A stretch of DNA of 53,978 bases from Candidatus Mailhella merdavium (GCA_019119045.1 DWXS01000048.1:1-53978); one strand, 5' to 3'. Numbered from the stretch's first letter, positions 34,199-44,286 are shown. Translations and numbers: made by a program. The notes: generated from the letters alone by a model not told the origin.

Positions 34199-34871
34199 GG
34201 ATTGACTCCTCGGGTTGAACACTTGTGCGATTGCATGTCCGTGCCGCCTTCCGTAAGGCCCTGCCGCCTCTTTCCGGCTTCCCCGGCAAAGGTTGCGGAG
34301 CAGCCATGCAGGCTCAGGAAAGCGACACGGCGTAAGGCAGATTGATGAACCGGATCAGCATAAAGTTGATGATGACGCAAATCATACCGGGTAGCAAGGG
34401 GAAGTTCCGGAGGAAATGAGCCGGATTGCAGAAGGGGCCGCATCGGGAAGCAGCGTTCCGGGAGCCGAAGACTGTTCCCGGGATTCAGGCGCGGCCGGAA
34501 GCTGTACAGTGCAGGATACGGGAGGGCCCGCGCGGTGCGGCTCCGGATGTTCCCGTCCGGGAAGCCCGGATGTTCCGCACGCGATCGGGGGCCGCTGTTC
34601 ACGGCGGGTGGCGGTCTTCAAGGCAGGCGGGACGGAGGCATTCTCCTTGCGCGGGGACCGAGCCGCACGGGGAAGCGGCGTGCCGTGGCGGCAATGCCCG
34701 GAGAGACGATCCCGGCACGGAAAGGCACGTGATTTGTCCGTCAAACGTTTTTTTGAGCGCGACCATGTGTGCGCCGACGGGGGCAACGACAGCGGCTCGT
34801 CGCTCGGAGGGGGAAGAGGTGGGTACGTCAGGCAGAGGGGAGAAGGGGCGAAACCGCTTTGAGCTGTTCCG
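34199..34871. other. Intergenic region, 673 bp, with possible gene remnant
   Basis: On the minus strand a short hydrophobic frame ends at 34314 (ATG at 34385, residues MICVIINFMLIRFINLPYA), open further upstream as NPAHFLRNFPLLPG; it reads like the last membrane segment of a lost transporter. The rest is GC-rich with no gene. No promoter of the downstream operon is clear. Confidence 0.4.
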
Positions 34872-35684
34872 CTATATGCCTCTGGTAAGAAGCTGCTGAA
34901 GCTCCGTTCTGGCCCGGGCCGGGTCGCGGCCCTGAGTCCGGGAGATTGCGTCAAGGTTGTCTATGGCGTCCGGATCGCGCAGGTAGACGGGGACGATGTC
35001 TTCCAGCGTGGTCTCGTCCTGCCACGGGGCCGCAAGCGCAACGGAAAGCAGGGATGCGGGGAAGGGGTGTTCGGCGTCTGCCGGACGCGCTCCCGGCAGC
35101 AGAGAGAGAAAGAGCTTTGCGCGTTCGCTTTGCGGGGAGCCGAACGCACTGCCGAGAATCCAGGAAATGCCCTCTTCCCGGGGACTTTCCGGGGTGGGCA
35201 GGGGAAGCATCCGTATATCTCCTTCCCGCAGGGGGGGAGGCGTGAGGCCGTTTTCTTCGGAAGGGGGCTGCGCCGTGTAATCTGCCTGATAGATCCAGCC
35301 GCGTCTGGCGTTGGTCACGACCCGGATGCGCTCTCCGGCAAGAGCCGGGACGTTGGCCGCAAGGCACTGAAGATAGTCCAGACCGGCCTGACGCACCGGC
35401 TCGCCGCGGTGTGCGGAGCCTGCGCGGGCAAGGGCCGCGGCCGTGGTCAGCGCAAGGCGCAGGCCTGTGAAACTGCCCGGCCCGGATACGCAGGCGATGC
35501 GATCCGGCGAAAGAGGGGAAAGATTCAGACGGGCAAAGGCGTCGTGCAGAACCGGAGCCAGAAGTTCCGTGCTTCCCGTGCGGCACAGCCAGTCCTGCGA
35601 ACAGAGTATGTCGCTTCCGCGGGCGATGAGCAGTTGAACGCGTTTTTCCGCCGAGTTCAGGACAAGAGTCAGAGGAGCGGACAT
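34872..35684 (-). CDS. tsaB: tRNA threonylcarbamoyladenosine synthesis protein TsaB
   Basis: A 270-aa ASKHA-fold protein. N-terminal LTLVLNSAEKRVQLLIA is the phosphate-1 strand (the metal Asp of active kinases replaced by Asn), and CVSGPGSFTGLRLALTTAAALA is the most typical TsaB block. TsaB is the inactive partner that holds TsaD and TsaE in the t6A37 tRNA modification complex. GGAG precedes the start by 6 nt. It is the last gene of the rseP-containing run, 75 nt behind rseP. Confidence 0.93.
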   Translation of the reverse strand: MSAPLTLVLNSAEKRVQLLIARGSDILCSQDWLCRTGSTELLAPVLHDAFARLNLSPLSPDRIACVSGPGSFTGLRLALTTAAALARAGSAHRGEPVRQAGLDYLQCLAANVPALAGERIRVVTNARRGWIYQADYTAQPPSEENGLTPPPLREGDIRMLPLPTPESPREEGISWILGSAFGSPQSERAKLFLSLLPGARPADAEHPFPASLLSVALAAPWQDETTLEDIVPVYLRDPDAIDNLDAISRTQGRDPARARTELQQLLTRGI

Positions 35685-35759
35685 GGCATACTCCGGAATG
35701 GTCTGCGGGAAAGTGGGGATAGTATTTCTGGGCCGCTGGTTTTGCGTATATGAACGGTA

Positions 35760-36932
35760 TTATTCCTGCGGACGTTCCGTTTGCGGCTCTGCGGGCGCGC
35801 TGCTTTCCTGCGGCGTGCTTTCAGGGCGGACAAACCAGCGTTTCACGTCGTTGAAGGTGGCAAACAGCATCAGGCAGATGAGGAAGGCCACGCCCGCGCG
35901 CATGGCGTAGTCCTGTATCTTTTCCGGCACGGGACGCCGGATGAGCATTTCAACCAGGCAGAACAGAATGAGTCCGCCGTCCAGAACGGGAATGGGGAGC
36001 AGGTTGAGCAGCCCCAGATTGACGCTTATGAAGGCGGCCAGCAGAGCAAGGGAGGTAAGTCCGTATTCGACGCTCTTGCCCAGCATTTCCGCGATCATGA
36101 TCGGGCCGCCCACGTTTTCCGCCGCGACGGAGCCGGTCACCAGCTTTTTGATGCTCTGAACCGTAATGTCTATGGCGTTCCAGGCCTGTTTCAGCCCCTG
36201 TCCGGCGGCGGCGAAGAAGCCCAGTTTCTCATAGCGCACGGCGTTGCCGCTGCCTACGCCGATCATCCAGGCTGTTTCCTGTTCTCCGAACATGTTGGTT
36301 CGTTCCATGCGGGTGGGGGTCATGAGGAGGGAAAGTTCCTCGCCGTTCCGCATGATGGTGAAGCGCAGCGGGCGGCCTTCCGAGGCCCCGACCGTGTCGG
36401 GAATCTGATTCCATTCGCTGAGAGGCTTGCCGTCAATGGCCGTGACCATGTCTCCGGGCTGAATGCCGGCCTGCTGGGCCGCGCTTCCGGGAAGCACCGC
36501 GCCGATCTGCGGCAGAGGCACGGCCATGCCCGCCGTTGCGGCCACAAGCCAGTACAGCAGAAAGGCCAGCAGCAGATTGGCAAAGGGGCCTGCCGCGGCC
36601 ATGAGCAGACGCTGCCACGCCGGGCGGCTGGTAACGGCTTCCTCCTGCGTGAAGCCCAGTTCTTCCACCTCGTCGCTGTATTCGCCCACAGAGGCGACAT
36701 AGCCTCCGAAGGGAAACCAGGAGAGACGATATTCCGTCTTGCCCCGATGAAAGGAACAGAGTTTCGGGCCCATGCCGATGGAAAAGGTGACGACGCCTAT
36801 GCCCATCAGGCGGCAGGCGATGAAGTGCCCCAGCTCGTGGAAGAAGATGAGGCCGCCCAGAACCAGTATGACGGCCAGAGCGGAATCCCAGTAGGAAAGA
36901 ATATGCAGAAGAAAGTCCATGCGTTGCGTCAT
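35760..36932 (-). CDS. rseP: RseP-type site-2 zinc metalloprotease
   Basis: A 390-aa intramembrane protease. HELGH at residues 32-36 lies in the first membrane segment; the third zinc ligand is in NLLPIPVLDGG near residue 320. One PDZ domain is visible in the middle (GAVLPGSAAQQAGIQPGDMVTAIDGKPL), where E. coli RseP has two. It cleaves anti-sigma factors and leftover signal peptides at the inner membrane. The start at 36932 is in the ATGA overlap with dxr (36929-36932); ATG at 36920 is the alternative. The Pro/Glu-rich C-terminal tail is likely flexible. Confidence 0.95.
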   Translation of the reverse strand: MTQRMDFLLHILSYWDSALAVILVLGGLIFFHELGHFIACRLMGIGVVTFSIGMGPKLCSFHRGKTEYRLSWFPFGGYVASVGEYSDEVEELGFTQEEAVTSRPAWQRLLMAAAGPFANLLLAFLLYWLVAATAGMAVPLPQIGAVLPGSAAQQAGIQPGDMVTAIDGKPLSEWNQIPDTVGASEGRPLRFTIMRNGEELSLLMTPTRMERTNMFGEQETAWMIGVGSGNAVRYEKLGFFAAAGQGLKQAWNAIDITVQSIKKLVTGSVAAENVGGPIMIAEMLGKSVEYGLTSLALLAAFISVNLGLLNLLPIPVLDGGLILFCLVEMLIRRPVPEKIQDYAMRAGVAFLICLMLFATFNDVKRWFVRPESTPQESSAPAEPQTERPQE

Positions 36933-38191
36933 GCGCGCCATGCGGCGGCTTGTTGTCGTGTATGGGAATCCCGCGCCAGAATGCCGTCCAGCGCGGAGCG
37001 GGTCTGAGCAGGAGTGTCGGCAAGGGGAGGCTCGAAGCCTGAGCATGCCTCCAGTATGGTATGCACAAGATCGGGAATGTCCAGAAAGGCGATGTCGTTT
37101 TTCAGAAAGCGTTCCACCGCAATTTCGTTGGCGGCATTGAGTTCCACCGTTTTTCCCTCATCCAGGGCCCGGCGGGCCAGATCGAGACAGGGAAAGACTT
37201 CCGTATCCGGTGCTTCAAAGCCGAGAGGCCCGCAGGCGAGCAGGTTGAGCCGGGGGATCGCGTCTTCCAGCATGAAGGGCCAGGCAAGACAGGCCGCAAT
37301 GGGCAGGCGCATGTCCGGCACGGCCAGCTGCGCCATGACGGCCCCGTCCTTCAGCTCCACCAGCGAATGTACAACGGACTGAGGGTGAACCGCAACCTGA
37401 ACTTCAGACTGAGGCATGTCGTAAAGATAGCAGGCTTCGATGACTTCCAGCCCCTTGTTCATGAGCGTGGCGGAGTCGATGGTTATCTTTGCGCCCATGC
37501 TCCAGTTGGGGTGGCGCAGCGCGTGTTCGGGGCGGACATTTTTCAGCTCTTCCCTTGTTCTGCCGCGGAAGGGGCCTCCTGAAGCAGTAAGGATGAGCGA
37601 GCGGATTTCCTCTGCCCGGCGGCCCGTCATGCACTGAAAAAGCGCGTTGTGTTCGGAGTCCACCGGCAGAATCAGCGCGCCCGTCCGTTCACAGATGGAG
37701 CGCAGGAGCGGCCCGGCAAGCACCAGACTTTCCTTGTTGGCCAGACAGATGACCTTGCCCGCCTCGGCTGCGGATACTGTCGCCCCGAGACCGGCCGCCC
37801 CGACCTGCGCCGAAAGCACGATGTCCACGTCGTCCCGGGCGGGAATGGCGGCAAAGCCTTCCGGGCCTGCCACTATGTCCGGCCTGTAGCCGGAAGGCAG
37901 CAGCTTTTTCAGTGCGTCTATGCCGTATTCGCCTTCTTTGTCGCGCAGGGCGAGGACGGGCGGACGCCAGCGTTCCGCCTGTTCGGCGAGGAGTTTAATG
38001 TTTCTTCCGCCTGCCAGCGCGCTTACCCTGAATTCTCCCGCGTCTCCCCGTGTGCGGGAAAGGCGGCCCTTCTCCCAGGCGTCGAGTACGCGCAGAGTGC
38101 TGGAACCTATGGAACCCGTACTGCCCATAAGCGCGATGCTGCGGGGCCAGGGCAGGGGATGATCAAAGGGAAGGCGGCTGATATAACGCAT
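36929..38191 (-). CDS. dxr: 1-deoxy-D-xylulose 5-phosphate reductoisomerase
   Basis: A 420-aa enzyme, first committed step of the MEP isoprenoid pathway. The NADPH motif GSTGSIG is at 23-29; the metal and substrate site lies in LPVDSEHNALFQ; NWSMGAKITIDSATLMNKGLEVIEA is the family signature. It overlaps rseP by 4 nt and stands 20 nt behind cdsA. Together with the IspDF gene at 18.8 kb it shows that the organism uses the MEP route. Confidence 0.97.
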   Translation of the reverse strand: MRYISRLPFDHPLPWPRSIALMGSTGSIGSSTLRVLDAWEKGRLSRTRGDAGEFRVSALAGGRNIKLLAEQAERWRPPVLALRDKEGEYGIDALKKLLPSGYRPDIVAGPEGFAAIPARDDVDIVLSAQVGAAGLGATVSAAEAGKVICLANKESLVLAGPLLRSICERTGALILPVDSEHNALFQCMTGRRAEEIRSLILTASGGPFRGRTREELKNVRPEHALRHPNWSMGAKITIDSATLMNKGLEVIEACYLYDMPQSEVQVAVHPQSVVHSLVELKDGAVMAQLAVPDMRLPIAACLAWPFMLEDAIPRLNLLACGPLGFEAPDTEVFPCLDLARRALDEGKTVELNAANEIAVERFLKNDIAFLDIPDLVHTILEACSGFEPPLADTPAQTRSALDGILARDSHTRQQAAAWRA

Positions 38192-38211
38192 GGTTGTTTT
38201 CCCGAAGCGGC

Positions 38212-39027
38212 TTATCCCAGAAAGGGCCTTGCCAGAGCAAAGGCCGCCGAGGCGAAGAGAATGCTGTCGATGCGATCCAGAACCCCGCCGTGTCCGGGCA
38301 GGATCTTGCCGGAATCCTTGATGTGCGCCGCGCGCTTGAGGGCGGATTCAAAAAAATCCCCGAGCTGGGCCATAATTCCCATGAAAAGCCCCAGAAGCGC
38401 CCATTCGTGGAAGGAAAAATCCGCGCCCCGGAGCAGGTATCCGGCGACAAGCGCGGCCAGAATTGCGGCAAGCAGACCTGCGACCGCACCTTCCGTACTT
38501 TTTTTCGGGCTGACGGCGGGCCATATTCTGTGTTTGCCGAACTGGACGCCTGCGGCATAGGCCGCAATGTCGGACAGGGCGGGAACAAGCACGATGAAGA
38601 GCTGTTCTCCCGGGCTGTAATGCAGGGCGGGGGCGAGCAGAAGGGGAATATAGACGATGCCGCCCAGCAGAATGGCTGCTCTGCGGAATCTTTCAAGGGA
38701 ATGTTCCTGCGTCCAGCCGGCAAGGGAATGAATTGCCAGCACGATGAAGGCTGCTGTCAGCCCCAGAGAGGCGGGATACTCCGGGTGAAACTGACACAGG
38801 GTCACAAGCCCCGCGCCCAGAACTATCCCCAGCAGCCTGGCGGGAACTTCACCGTGGGGAAGGAACAGGGAATAGCACTCCCACTGAGCCAGACAGCTTA
38901 TGACGAGAAGCAGCAGAAAGAGGGGAAGGCCCCCGGCCGTCCAGGCGGAGAAGACTACGGCGAGGAGGATGATTCCGGTGACGATGCGCGGCCCGAGGCC
39001 TGCGGCGATATAGTTTTGCAAAGACAT
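38212..39027 (-). CDS. cdsA: Phosphatidate cytidylyltransferase
   Basis: A 271-aa membrane enzyme with about eight hydrophobic segments. The C-terminal CDP-alcohol signature is SALKRAAHIKDSGKILPGHGGVLDRIDSI. It makes CDP-diacylglycerol, precursor of all phospholipids. The start at 39027 follows GGAG; it begins 16 nt behind uppS. Confidence 0.95.
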   Translation of the reverse strand: MSLQNYIAAGLGPRIVTGIILLAVVFSAWTAGGLPLFLLLLVISCLAQWECYSLFLPHGEVPARLLGIVLGAGLVTLCQFHPEYPASLGLTAAFIVLAIHSLAGWTQEHSLERFRRAAILLGGIVYIPLLLAPALHYSPGEQLFIVLVPALSDIAAYAAGVQFGKHRIWPAVSPKKSTEGAVAGLLAAILAALVAGYLLRGADFSFHEWALLGLFMGIMAQLGDFFESALKRAAHIKDSGKILPGHGGVLDRIDSILFASAAFALARPFLG

Positions 39028-39043
39028 GAAGGCTCCGGGAAAA

Positions 39044-39838
39044 TCAGCTTGTCCGATCCTCCGTTTCGGATCGGGGGCAGCCCCGGACACTATGGGGGAG
39101 GCTGCCGGAGGAGGGAATATTTCCTTCCTCAATTTGTGATTCTGTCAGACCAAAGCGGCGTTTTCTTCCCGCATAGTGGGCAAGGGCGCGATCAAGCTCG
39201 GCATTGTCGAAATCGGGCCAGAGCCTGTCGCTGAAATACAGTTCCGCATAGGCGCACTGAAACAGAAGGAAGTTGCTGAGGCGCAGTTCGCCTCCGGTTC
39301 GGATAATCAGATCCGGATCCGGAAGCTCGGGATTGTAAAGGCCGCAGCGGAAGGCGCGTTCCCATTCCTCCGGAGAAGCGTTTTCGCCGGGGCAGGAGGC
39401 GGCCAGAGTACGCGCCGCACGCATGATTTCTTCGCGCCCGGAATAGGCGAGGGCCAGCGTGAACAACATGGTTCCGCCGGAGGTTCGCTTTATGGCGTAA
39501 TCCAGTGCGGTTCTCACGGTCAGGGGAAGCGCGCTCCGATCTCCAATCATGGCGAGCCGTATGCTCTGACGCTCAAGTTCCGGCAGCTCCGATTTCAGAA
39601 AGCGGAGGAACAGATCAAAGAGGAAGGCCAGCTCCTGCTGCGGACGACCGAGGTTCTCCCGTGAGAGCGCATATACCGTCACATAGGGAATACCCAGCTC
39701 CCGGCAGCGCGTCAGCATGATCCGCACGGCGTCCACTCCCCGCGTATGCCCTGCGCTGCGGGGCATACCGCGTCGCTGTGCCCAGCGGCCGTTGCCGTCC
39801 ATGATGATGGCGATGTGTTGCGGTAGCTGTTGTTGCAT
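39044..39838 (-). CDS. uppS: Isoprenyl transferase / undecaprenyl diphosphate synthase
   Basis: A 264-aa cis-prenyltransferase that makes the lipid carrier for peptidoglycan and O-antigen. HIAIIMDGNGRWA holds the catalytic Asp14; the C-terminal DLIIRTGGELRLSNFLLFQCAYAELYF is the pyrophosphate-site block. The ribosome site is weak. It stands 75 nt after frr and before cdsA. Confidence 0.96.
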   Translation of the reverse strand: MQQQLPQHIAIIMDGNGRWAQRRGMPRSAGHTRGVDAVRIMLTRCRELGIPYVTVYALSRENLGRPQQELAFLFDLFLRFLKSELPELERQSIRLAMIGDRSALPLTVRTALDYAIKRTSGGTMLFTLALAYSGREEIMRAARTLAASCPGENASPEEWERAFRCGLYNPELPDPDLIIRTGGELRLSNFLLFQCAYAELYFSDRLWPDFDNAELDRALAHYAGRKRRFGLTESQIEEGNIPSSGSLPHSVRGCPRSETEDRTS

Positions 39839-39913
39839 AATGTTTCGGCACCTGTCCTGTCGGTCGTCTCCTTCCGGGGGACGGCGGGGAAGAAGCCCCG
39901 CCGGAGACCGGGG

Positions 39914-40474
39914 TCATATTTCCATGATTTCCTTTTCCTTGGCGGAGGCCTTCGCATCGGACTTGGCCACATAGGAATCGGTGAGTTTCTGGATGTCGTC
40001 CATGGCTTTCTTCAGTTCGTCTTCGGAAAGCACCTTGTCCTTTTCCAGCTTTTTCAGCGCGTCGTTGACATCGCGGCGTATGTTGCGAATGGCGACCTTG
40101 GCGTCTTCGGTGTACTTTTTGGCTACCTTGCTCAACTCCTTGCGCCGTTCTTCGGTCAGCGGGGGAATGGCGATGCGGATGAGCTTGCCGTCATTCATGG
40201 GAGTCAGGCCGAGATCGGATTTCAGAATGGCTTTTTCCACCAGAGAGAAGGCCCCGCGATCCCAGGGCTGAATGGTCACGGTGCGGCTGTCCGGAACGGC
40301 GACCGAGGCAAGCTGCTTGATGGGGGTGGGGGTGCCGTAGTAGTCCACCTTGATATCTTCCACCAGTCCGGTGGTGGCTCTGCCCGTACGCAGTTTGCCG
40401 TAATCCCGTTCAAGAGCCACAAGAGCCTTTTCCATGCGCTCTTCGGCGTCAAGCAGCAGTTCGTCTCTATCCAT
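39914..40474 (-). CDS. frr: Ribosome recycling factor
   Basis: A 186-aa protein of usual length. [25 protein letters not shown] starts the three-helix bundle and [19 protein letters not shown] lies in the beta domain; the C-terminus has [22 protein letters not shown]. With EF-G it splits post-termination ribosomes. AAGGAG stands before the ATG at 40474. It is 83 nt behind pyrH. Confidence 0.98.
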   Translation of the reverse strand: MDRDELLLDAEERMEKALVALERDYGKLRTGRATTGLVEDIKVDYYGTPTPIKQLASVAVPDSRTVTIQPWDRGAFSLVEKAILKSDLGLTPMNDGKLIRIAIPPLTEERRKELSKVAKKYTEDAKVAIRNIRRDVNDALKKLEKDKVLSEDELKKAMDDIQKLTDSYVAKSDAKASAKEKEIMEI

Positions 40475-40557
40475 GATGCGTCTCCTTGATGTCCTGGTTA
40501 TCGTCCTTTCGGAAGGTTGAGAAGGGGGCTTTCGCCCCGGCATCGCGCTGGGGAGGA

Positions 40558-41277
40558 TTAATCCTTTTCCTCAACGATAGTGCCGGCATCTTCGCCGCAC
40601 ACGACGCGGCGTATATCGCCGCCGAACATGTTGCAGACGATGATCGGCATATGATTTTCTCTGGCAAGGGTGATTGCCGTGGCGTCCATGACCTGAAGAC
40701 GGCGTTGCAGCGTCTCGTCATAGCTGATGCGGGAGAAACGCACGGCATCGGGATGTTTGACCGGATCCTTGTCGTAGATTCCGTCCACCTTGGTCCCCTT
40801 GATGATGGCCTCGCATTTGAGTTCCATGGCGCGCAGGGCTGCGGCGGTATCCGTGGTGAAGTAGGGATTGCCCGTGCCCGCCGCACAGATGACGATGCGG
40901 CCTTTTTCCAGATGCCGCAAGGCTCTGCGGCGGATATACGGTTCGCAGAGTTCTGTGGTGTTGATGGCGGAAAGCACGCGTGTGGGGCAGCCGCTTTTTT
41001 CCAGCGCGTCCTGAACGGCCATGGCGTTCAGAATGGTTGCCAGCATCCCCATATAATCGGCCGTCGAGCGATCCATGCCCCGTGCGGAGGACGAAAGCCC
41101 GCGGAAAATGTTCCCGCCCCCGATGACCAGAGCGAGTTCCAGTCCCAGAGAAGCTACGTCCGCCAGTTCCCGGCAGATGCGGGATACCGTGTCCGGATCG
41201 AGACCATAGCCCTTTTCTCCGGCCAGAGCCTCCCCGCTGAGTTTGAGCAGTACCCTCTTGTATTTGAGCTGCGACAT
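40558..41277 (-). CDS. pyrH: UMP kinase
   Basis: A 239-aa amino-acid-kinase-fold enzyme that makes UDP from [13 protein letters not shown] is the P-loop-like start, [10 protein letters not shown] the glycine loop, and [19 protein letters not shown] the UMP site. AAGGAGG precedes the ATG at 41277. It follows the GT2 gene by 40 nt rather than tsf, as in the usual order rpsB-tsf-pyrH. Confidence 0.98.
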   Translation of the reverse strand: MSQLKYKRVLLKLSGEALAGEKGYGLDPDTVSRICRELADVASLGLELALVIGGGNIFRGLSSSARGMDRSTADYMGMLATILNAMAVQDALEKSGCPTRVLSAINTTELCEPYIRRRALRHLEKGRIVICAAGTGNPYFTTDTAAALRAMELKCEAIIKGTKVDGIYDKDPVKHPDAVRFSRISYDETLQRRLQVMDATAITLARENHMPIIVCNMFGGDIRRVVCGEDAGTIVEEKD

Positions 41278-41317
41278 GGATGATGCCTCCTTGCTGGAAT
41301 CTGCGTGTCGGATCGTG

Positions 41318-42163
41318 TCAGGATTCAGAGTCGGAACCGGATCTCGGGGCCGCAGTCTGTGAAGACGAGAGGCCCGCAGTATAGGGCGCGCCCCAGGCCC
41401 CTTCGTTGATCCGGATATACTTGAGAAAGGTATAGAAGGCGGTATGCGCGGCCATGAGAAACCCGGCTCTGCCGTCAAGGAATCCTCTTTTCAGAATATA
41501 CATGCTGACAAAACGCCACAGTCCATGTCCGAGTCCGGCGGCAATACCTCCCCGCCTGCCTCTGCGCTCAAGATCTTTCGCGCCGCGCTGGGCGTAGTCG
41601 TTCAGCTTGTCCATCTGGTTGAAAAAATTCGCGTAGGTATAATGCAGCAGATCTCCTTCCAGATCGCCGTGCGGGCCGGAAGGGCGGAACTGCTGATGCG
41701 CCCCGCTTTCTTCAATGCGTATGCTTTCCGGCCGGAACAGACGAAAGAGTCTGTCCGGATAGGAGCCGCCGTGGCGCAGAAAACGATCAAAGTACCAGGT
41801 GCGTCTGGGCATGGAAAAGGCGCTTTTATCGCCCGGAGAAGCCAGCGCCCGCCGTATCGACTCTGCCAGTTCCGGGGAACAGATTTCATCGCAGTCAAGG
41901 AACAGTACCCATTCCGTAGGCGCATGTTCCTCCAGCCACTGCACGCCGAAGCGTATCTGCTTTGCGTTGCCCGGCCACGGGTTTTGAATGAATATCGCGC
42001 CGTGTTCTTCTGCAATGCGCTGTGTGGCGTCGCTGCTGAACGAGTCGACGACGAGAATCCGGTCGCAAAAGGCGAGCGAATCCAGACAGCGTCCGAACAG
42101 ACGTTCACCGTTGAGCGTGATGATGACTGCGGTGAGCTTTACCGGGCGTGAGGGTTCTTCCAT
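41318..42163 (-). CDS. Glycosyltransferase family 2 (WaaE/KdtX-like)
   Basis: A 281-aa GT-A enzyme. [21 protein letters not shown] is the nucleotide-sugar start, [12 protein letters not shown] the second strand, and LFLDCDEI the metal DxD. The C-terminal half ([25 protein letters not shown]) resembles LPS core beta-1,4-glucosyltransferases of the WaaE/KdtX type. It acts at the cytosolic face of the inner membrane. The start at 42163 has no good ribosome site; two tandem 18-bp units lie right before it, and longer in-frame starts exist upstream (for example 42361). It stands at the head of the pyrH run. Confidence 0.85.
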   Translation of the reverse strand: MEEPSRPVKLTAVIITLNGERLFGRCLDSLAFCDRILVVDSFSSDATQRIAEEHGAIFIQNPWPGNAKQIRFGVQWLEEHAPTEWVLFLDCDEICSPELAESIRRALASPGDKSAFSMPRRTWYFDRFLRHGGSYPDRLFRLFRPESIRIEESGAHQQFRPSGPHGDLEGDLLHYTYANFFNQMDKLNDYAQRGAKDLERRGRRGGIAAGLGHGLWRFVSMYILKRGFLDGRAGFLMAAHTAFYTFLKYIRINEGAWGAPYTAGLSSSQTAAPRSGSDSES

Positions 42164-42169
42164 GTCTGT

Positions 42170-42205
42170 CCGCTGTGTTGTTGTTGTCCGCCGCGTCGTT
42201 GTTGT
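42170..42205. repeat. Tandem 18-bp imperfect repeat before the GT2 start
   Basis: Units 42170-42187 and 42188-42205 differ at three positions (plus strand CCGCnGnGTnGTTGTTGT). It ends 7 nt from the GT2 ATG and would also read in frame as Thr/Arg-rich codons if the protein started further upstream. Confidence 0.7.
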
Positions 42206-42442
42206 ACGGCAGGAAGGGAGCCTTCCATGCCGGAGAGGCTGACGGTGAAACTTTTTTCTTTTATCCTGATGGAGAGCGCAATTCAAGCGCAAAAAACAAC
42301 CCCGGAAAGGGGGCCGCCGGGCCCTCGACGCTCCGAAGTGACAAGAGTAATGATATGACATATGAAGGAGTTGCGCCGCATACGGCGCGTTCCGTGCGTC
42401 GGCCCTTTTTCGGCAGGAAAGCGCGGAAACGGGGAGGATCTG

Positions 42443-42811
42443 ATGAAGAAAAAAACAGGGGACGGGCGTTTTGCTCAGGCGAATCGGGAAGCTCTGATCT
42501 CGCTGGGGGCATATGCCGTGTATTTTCTGTGGTGGTATCTTTCCGCCTATGGACTGGGTGACGGCGACCCGAAGGAATATTCGCATGTTCTGGGCATGCC
42601 TTCCTGGTTCTTTTACAGCTGCATTCTCGGCTACCCTCTGATCACGCTGCTGCTGTGGATATTGATGCGGCTGTTTTTCAAGGATATGCCGCTGGATGAC
42701 GAAGGCGGAGAATGGACGGATTCCCCGGAAGCGGAAAAAGCAGGGGAAAAAAGCGCAACGGCCCCCGTCCGCCCCGACTCGGGCGGGGAAGCAATGGAGA
42801 AGAAGGCATGA
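42443..42811 (+). CDS. YhdT-family (DUF997) small membrane protein
   Basis: A 122-aa protein with two hydrophobic segments (ISLGAYAVYFLWWYLSAYGL and FFYSCILGYPLITLLLWILMRLFF) and a charged tail. This matches YhdT/DUF997, which is encoded before panF in many bacteria. Its role with PanF is not known. GGGGAGG precedes the ATG at 42443, and the panF gene overlaps by 4 nt. Confidence 0.88.
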   Translation: MKKKTGDGRFAQANREALISLGAYAVYFLWWYLSAYGLGDGDPKEYSHVLGMPSWFFYSCILGYPLITLLLWILMRLFFKDMPLDDEGGEWTDSPEAEKAGEKSATAPVRPDSGGEAMEKKA

Positions 42812-44286
42812 GCGAGCGTCTGCAAATGCTTATCCCCGTGCTTGCCTATCTGATACTTTCCTTCATCGTGGCCGTATGGGCGGGAAGCAGAGAACGGGCG
42901 GCAAAGGGCTCGAAAGGCGTCATCGAGGAATATTTCATCGGCGGGCGTACGCTCGGCGGTTTTGTTCTGGCCATGACCATCATTGCCAGCTACACCAGCG
43001 CAAGTTCCTTTGTCGGCGGCCCCGGCGTTGCCTATCAGCTGGGTTTGAGCTGGGTTCTGCTCGCCATGATTCAGGTGCCCACCACCTTTCTGACGCTCGG
43101 CGTGCTGGGCAAACGCTTTGCCATTGTCGCCCGCCGCACCGGGGCCGTCACCATCACCGATTATCTGCGCGCCAGATACAGAAGCGATGCCGTGGTCATA
43201 CTCTGTTCCGTCGCGCTGCTGGTGTTTTTCATGGCGGCCATGCTGGCCCAGTTCATCGGCGGAGCGCGGCTGTTTCAGGCCGTGACGGGCTATCCCTATA
43301 TCGTCGGTCTGGCCCTGTTCGGCGTGACGGTCGTTCTGTATACCGCACTGGGAGGATTCCGGGCTGTAGCTCTGACCGACGCCGTTCAGGGCGTGGTCAT
43401 GCTGACGGCGTCGATTCTGGTGCTGCTTGCGGTCATCGACAAGGGGGGCGGCATGGAAAGCTGTATCGCCGCGCTGGAACGCATCGACCCCGGTCTGGTC
43501 ACGCCCTCCGGCCCGGGAAATGCCGTGCCGAAGCCCTTTATCCTGTCCTTCTGGATCCTGGTGGGGCTGGGTATTCTGGGGCTGCCGCAGACCACGCAGC
43601 GCTGCATGGCCTACAGAGACTCCCGTTCCATGCATCAGGCCATGCTCATGGGGACGCTGATCATCGGCTTCATGATTTTATGCGCCCATCTTGCCGGTGC
43701 GCTGGGGCGCGCCGTGTTCCCCGATCTGCCCGCCGGAGATCTGGCCATGCCCACCCTCATTGTGGAACTGCTCCCGCCTTTCTGGGCAGGGGTATTCATT
43801 GCCGGGCCGCTGGCTGCGATCATGTCCACGGTGGATTCCATGCTGTTGCTTGCCTCGGCCGCCATCATCAAGGATCTGTATATTCATTATGCCCTTGGCG
43901 ACGATGCGTCCCGCATGCGTCCGGCTTCGCTGAAACGGGCCGGTTTTCTGGTCACGGTGGCCGTCGGCGCTCTGGTGTTTGTGTCCGCGCTGGAACCGCC
44001 GGATCTGCTGGTATGGATCAACCTTTTTGCCTTCGGCGGGCTTGAGGCCGTCTTCCTGTGGCCCGTGGTTCTCGGCCTGTACTGGAAGCGGGCCAATGCC
44101 GCCGGAGCCCTTGCCGCCATTGTGTCCGGGGTGGTCGTGTTCTTTGTGCTGAGCGTGGGCGGCATTCCTCTGGGCGGCATACACCCCATTGTTCCGACGC
44201 TGCTTGTGTCCGCGCTGGCCTTTGCCGCAGGCACATACTGGGGAAAGAAGCCGGATCCGGATATTCTGAAGGTTTTTGACGGATAG
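42808..44286 (+). CDS. panF: Sodium/pantothenate symporter
   Basis: A 492-aa sodium:solute symporter with about 13 membrane segments, close to the E. coli PanF length. FIGGRTLGGFVLAMTIIASYTSASSFVGGPG and LGILGLPQTTQRCMAYRDS, and GPLAAIMSTVDSMLLLASAAIIKDLY are the SSS-family landmarks. It imports pantothenate, the coenzyme A precursor, driven by sodium. The ATGA overlap with the YhdT-like gene supports the PanF call. An 8-bp hairpin without T-run (44297-44315) follows the stop. Confidence 0.9.
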   Translation: MSERLQMLIPVLAYLILSFIVAVWAGSRERAAKGSKGVIEEYFIGGRTLGGFVLAMTIIASYTSASSFVGGPGVAYQLGLSWVLLAMIQVPTTFLTLGVLGKRFAIVARRTGAVTITDYLRARYRSDAVVILCSVALLVFFMAAMLAQFIGGARLFQAVTGYPYIVGLALFGVTVVLYTALGGFRAVALTDAVQGVVMLTASILVLLAVIDKGGGMESCIAALERIDPGLVTPSGPGNAVPKPFILSFWILVGLGILGLPQTTQRCMAYRDSRSMHQAMLMGTLIIGFMILCAHLAGALGRAVFPDLPAGDLAMPTLIVELLPPFWAGVFIAGPLAAIMSTVDSMLLLASAAIIKDLYIHYALGDDASRMRPASLKRAGFLVTVAVGALVFVSALEPPDLLVWINLFAFGGLEAVFLWPVVLGLYWKRANAAGALAAIVSGVVVFFVLSVGGIPLGGIHPIVPTLLVSALAFAAGTYWGKKPDPDILKVFDG

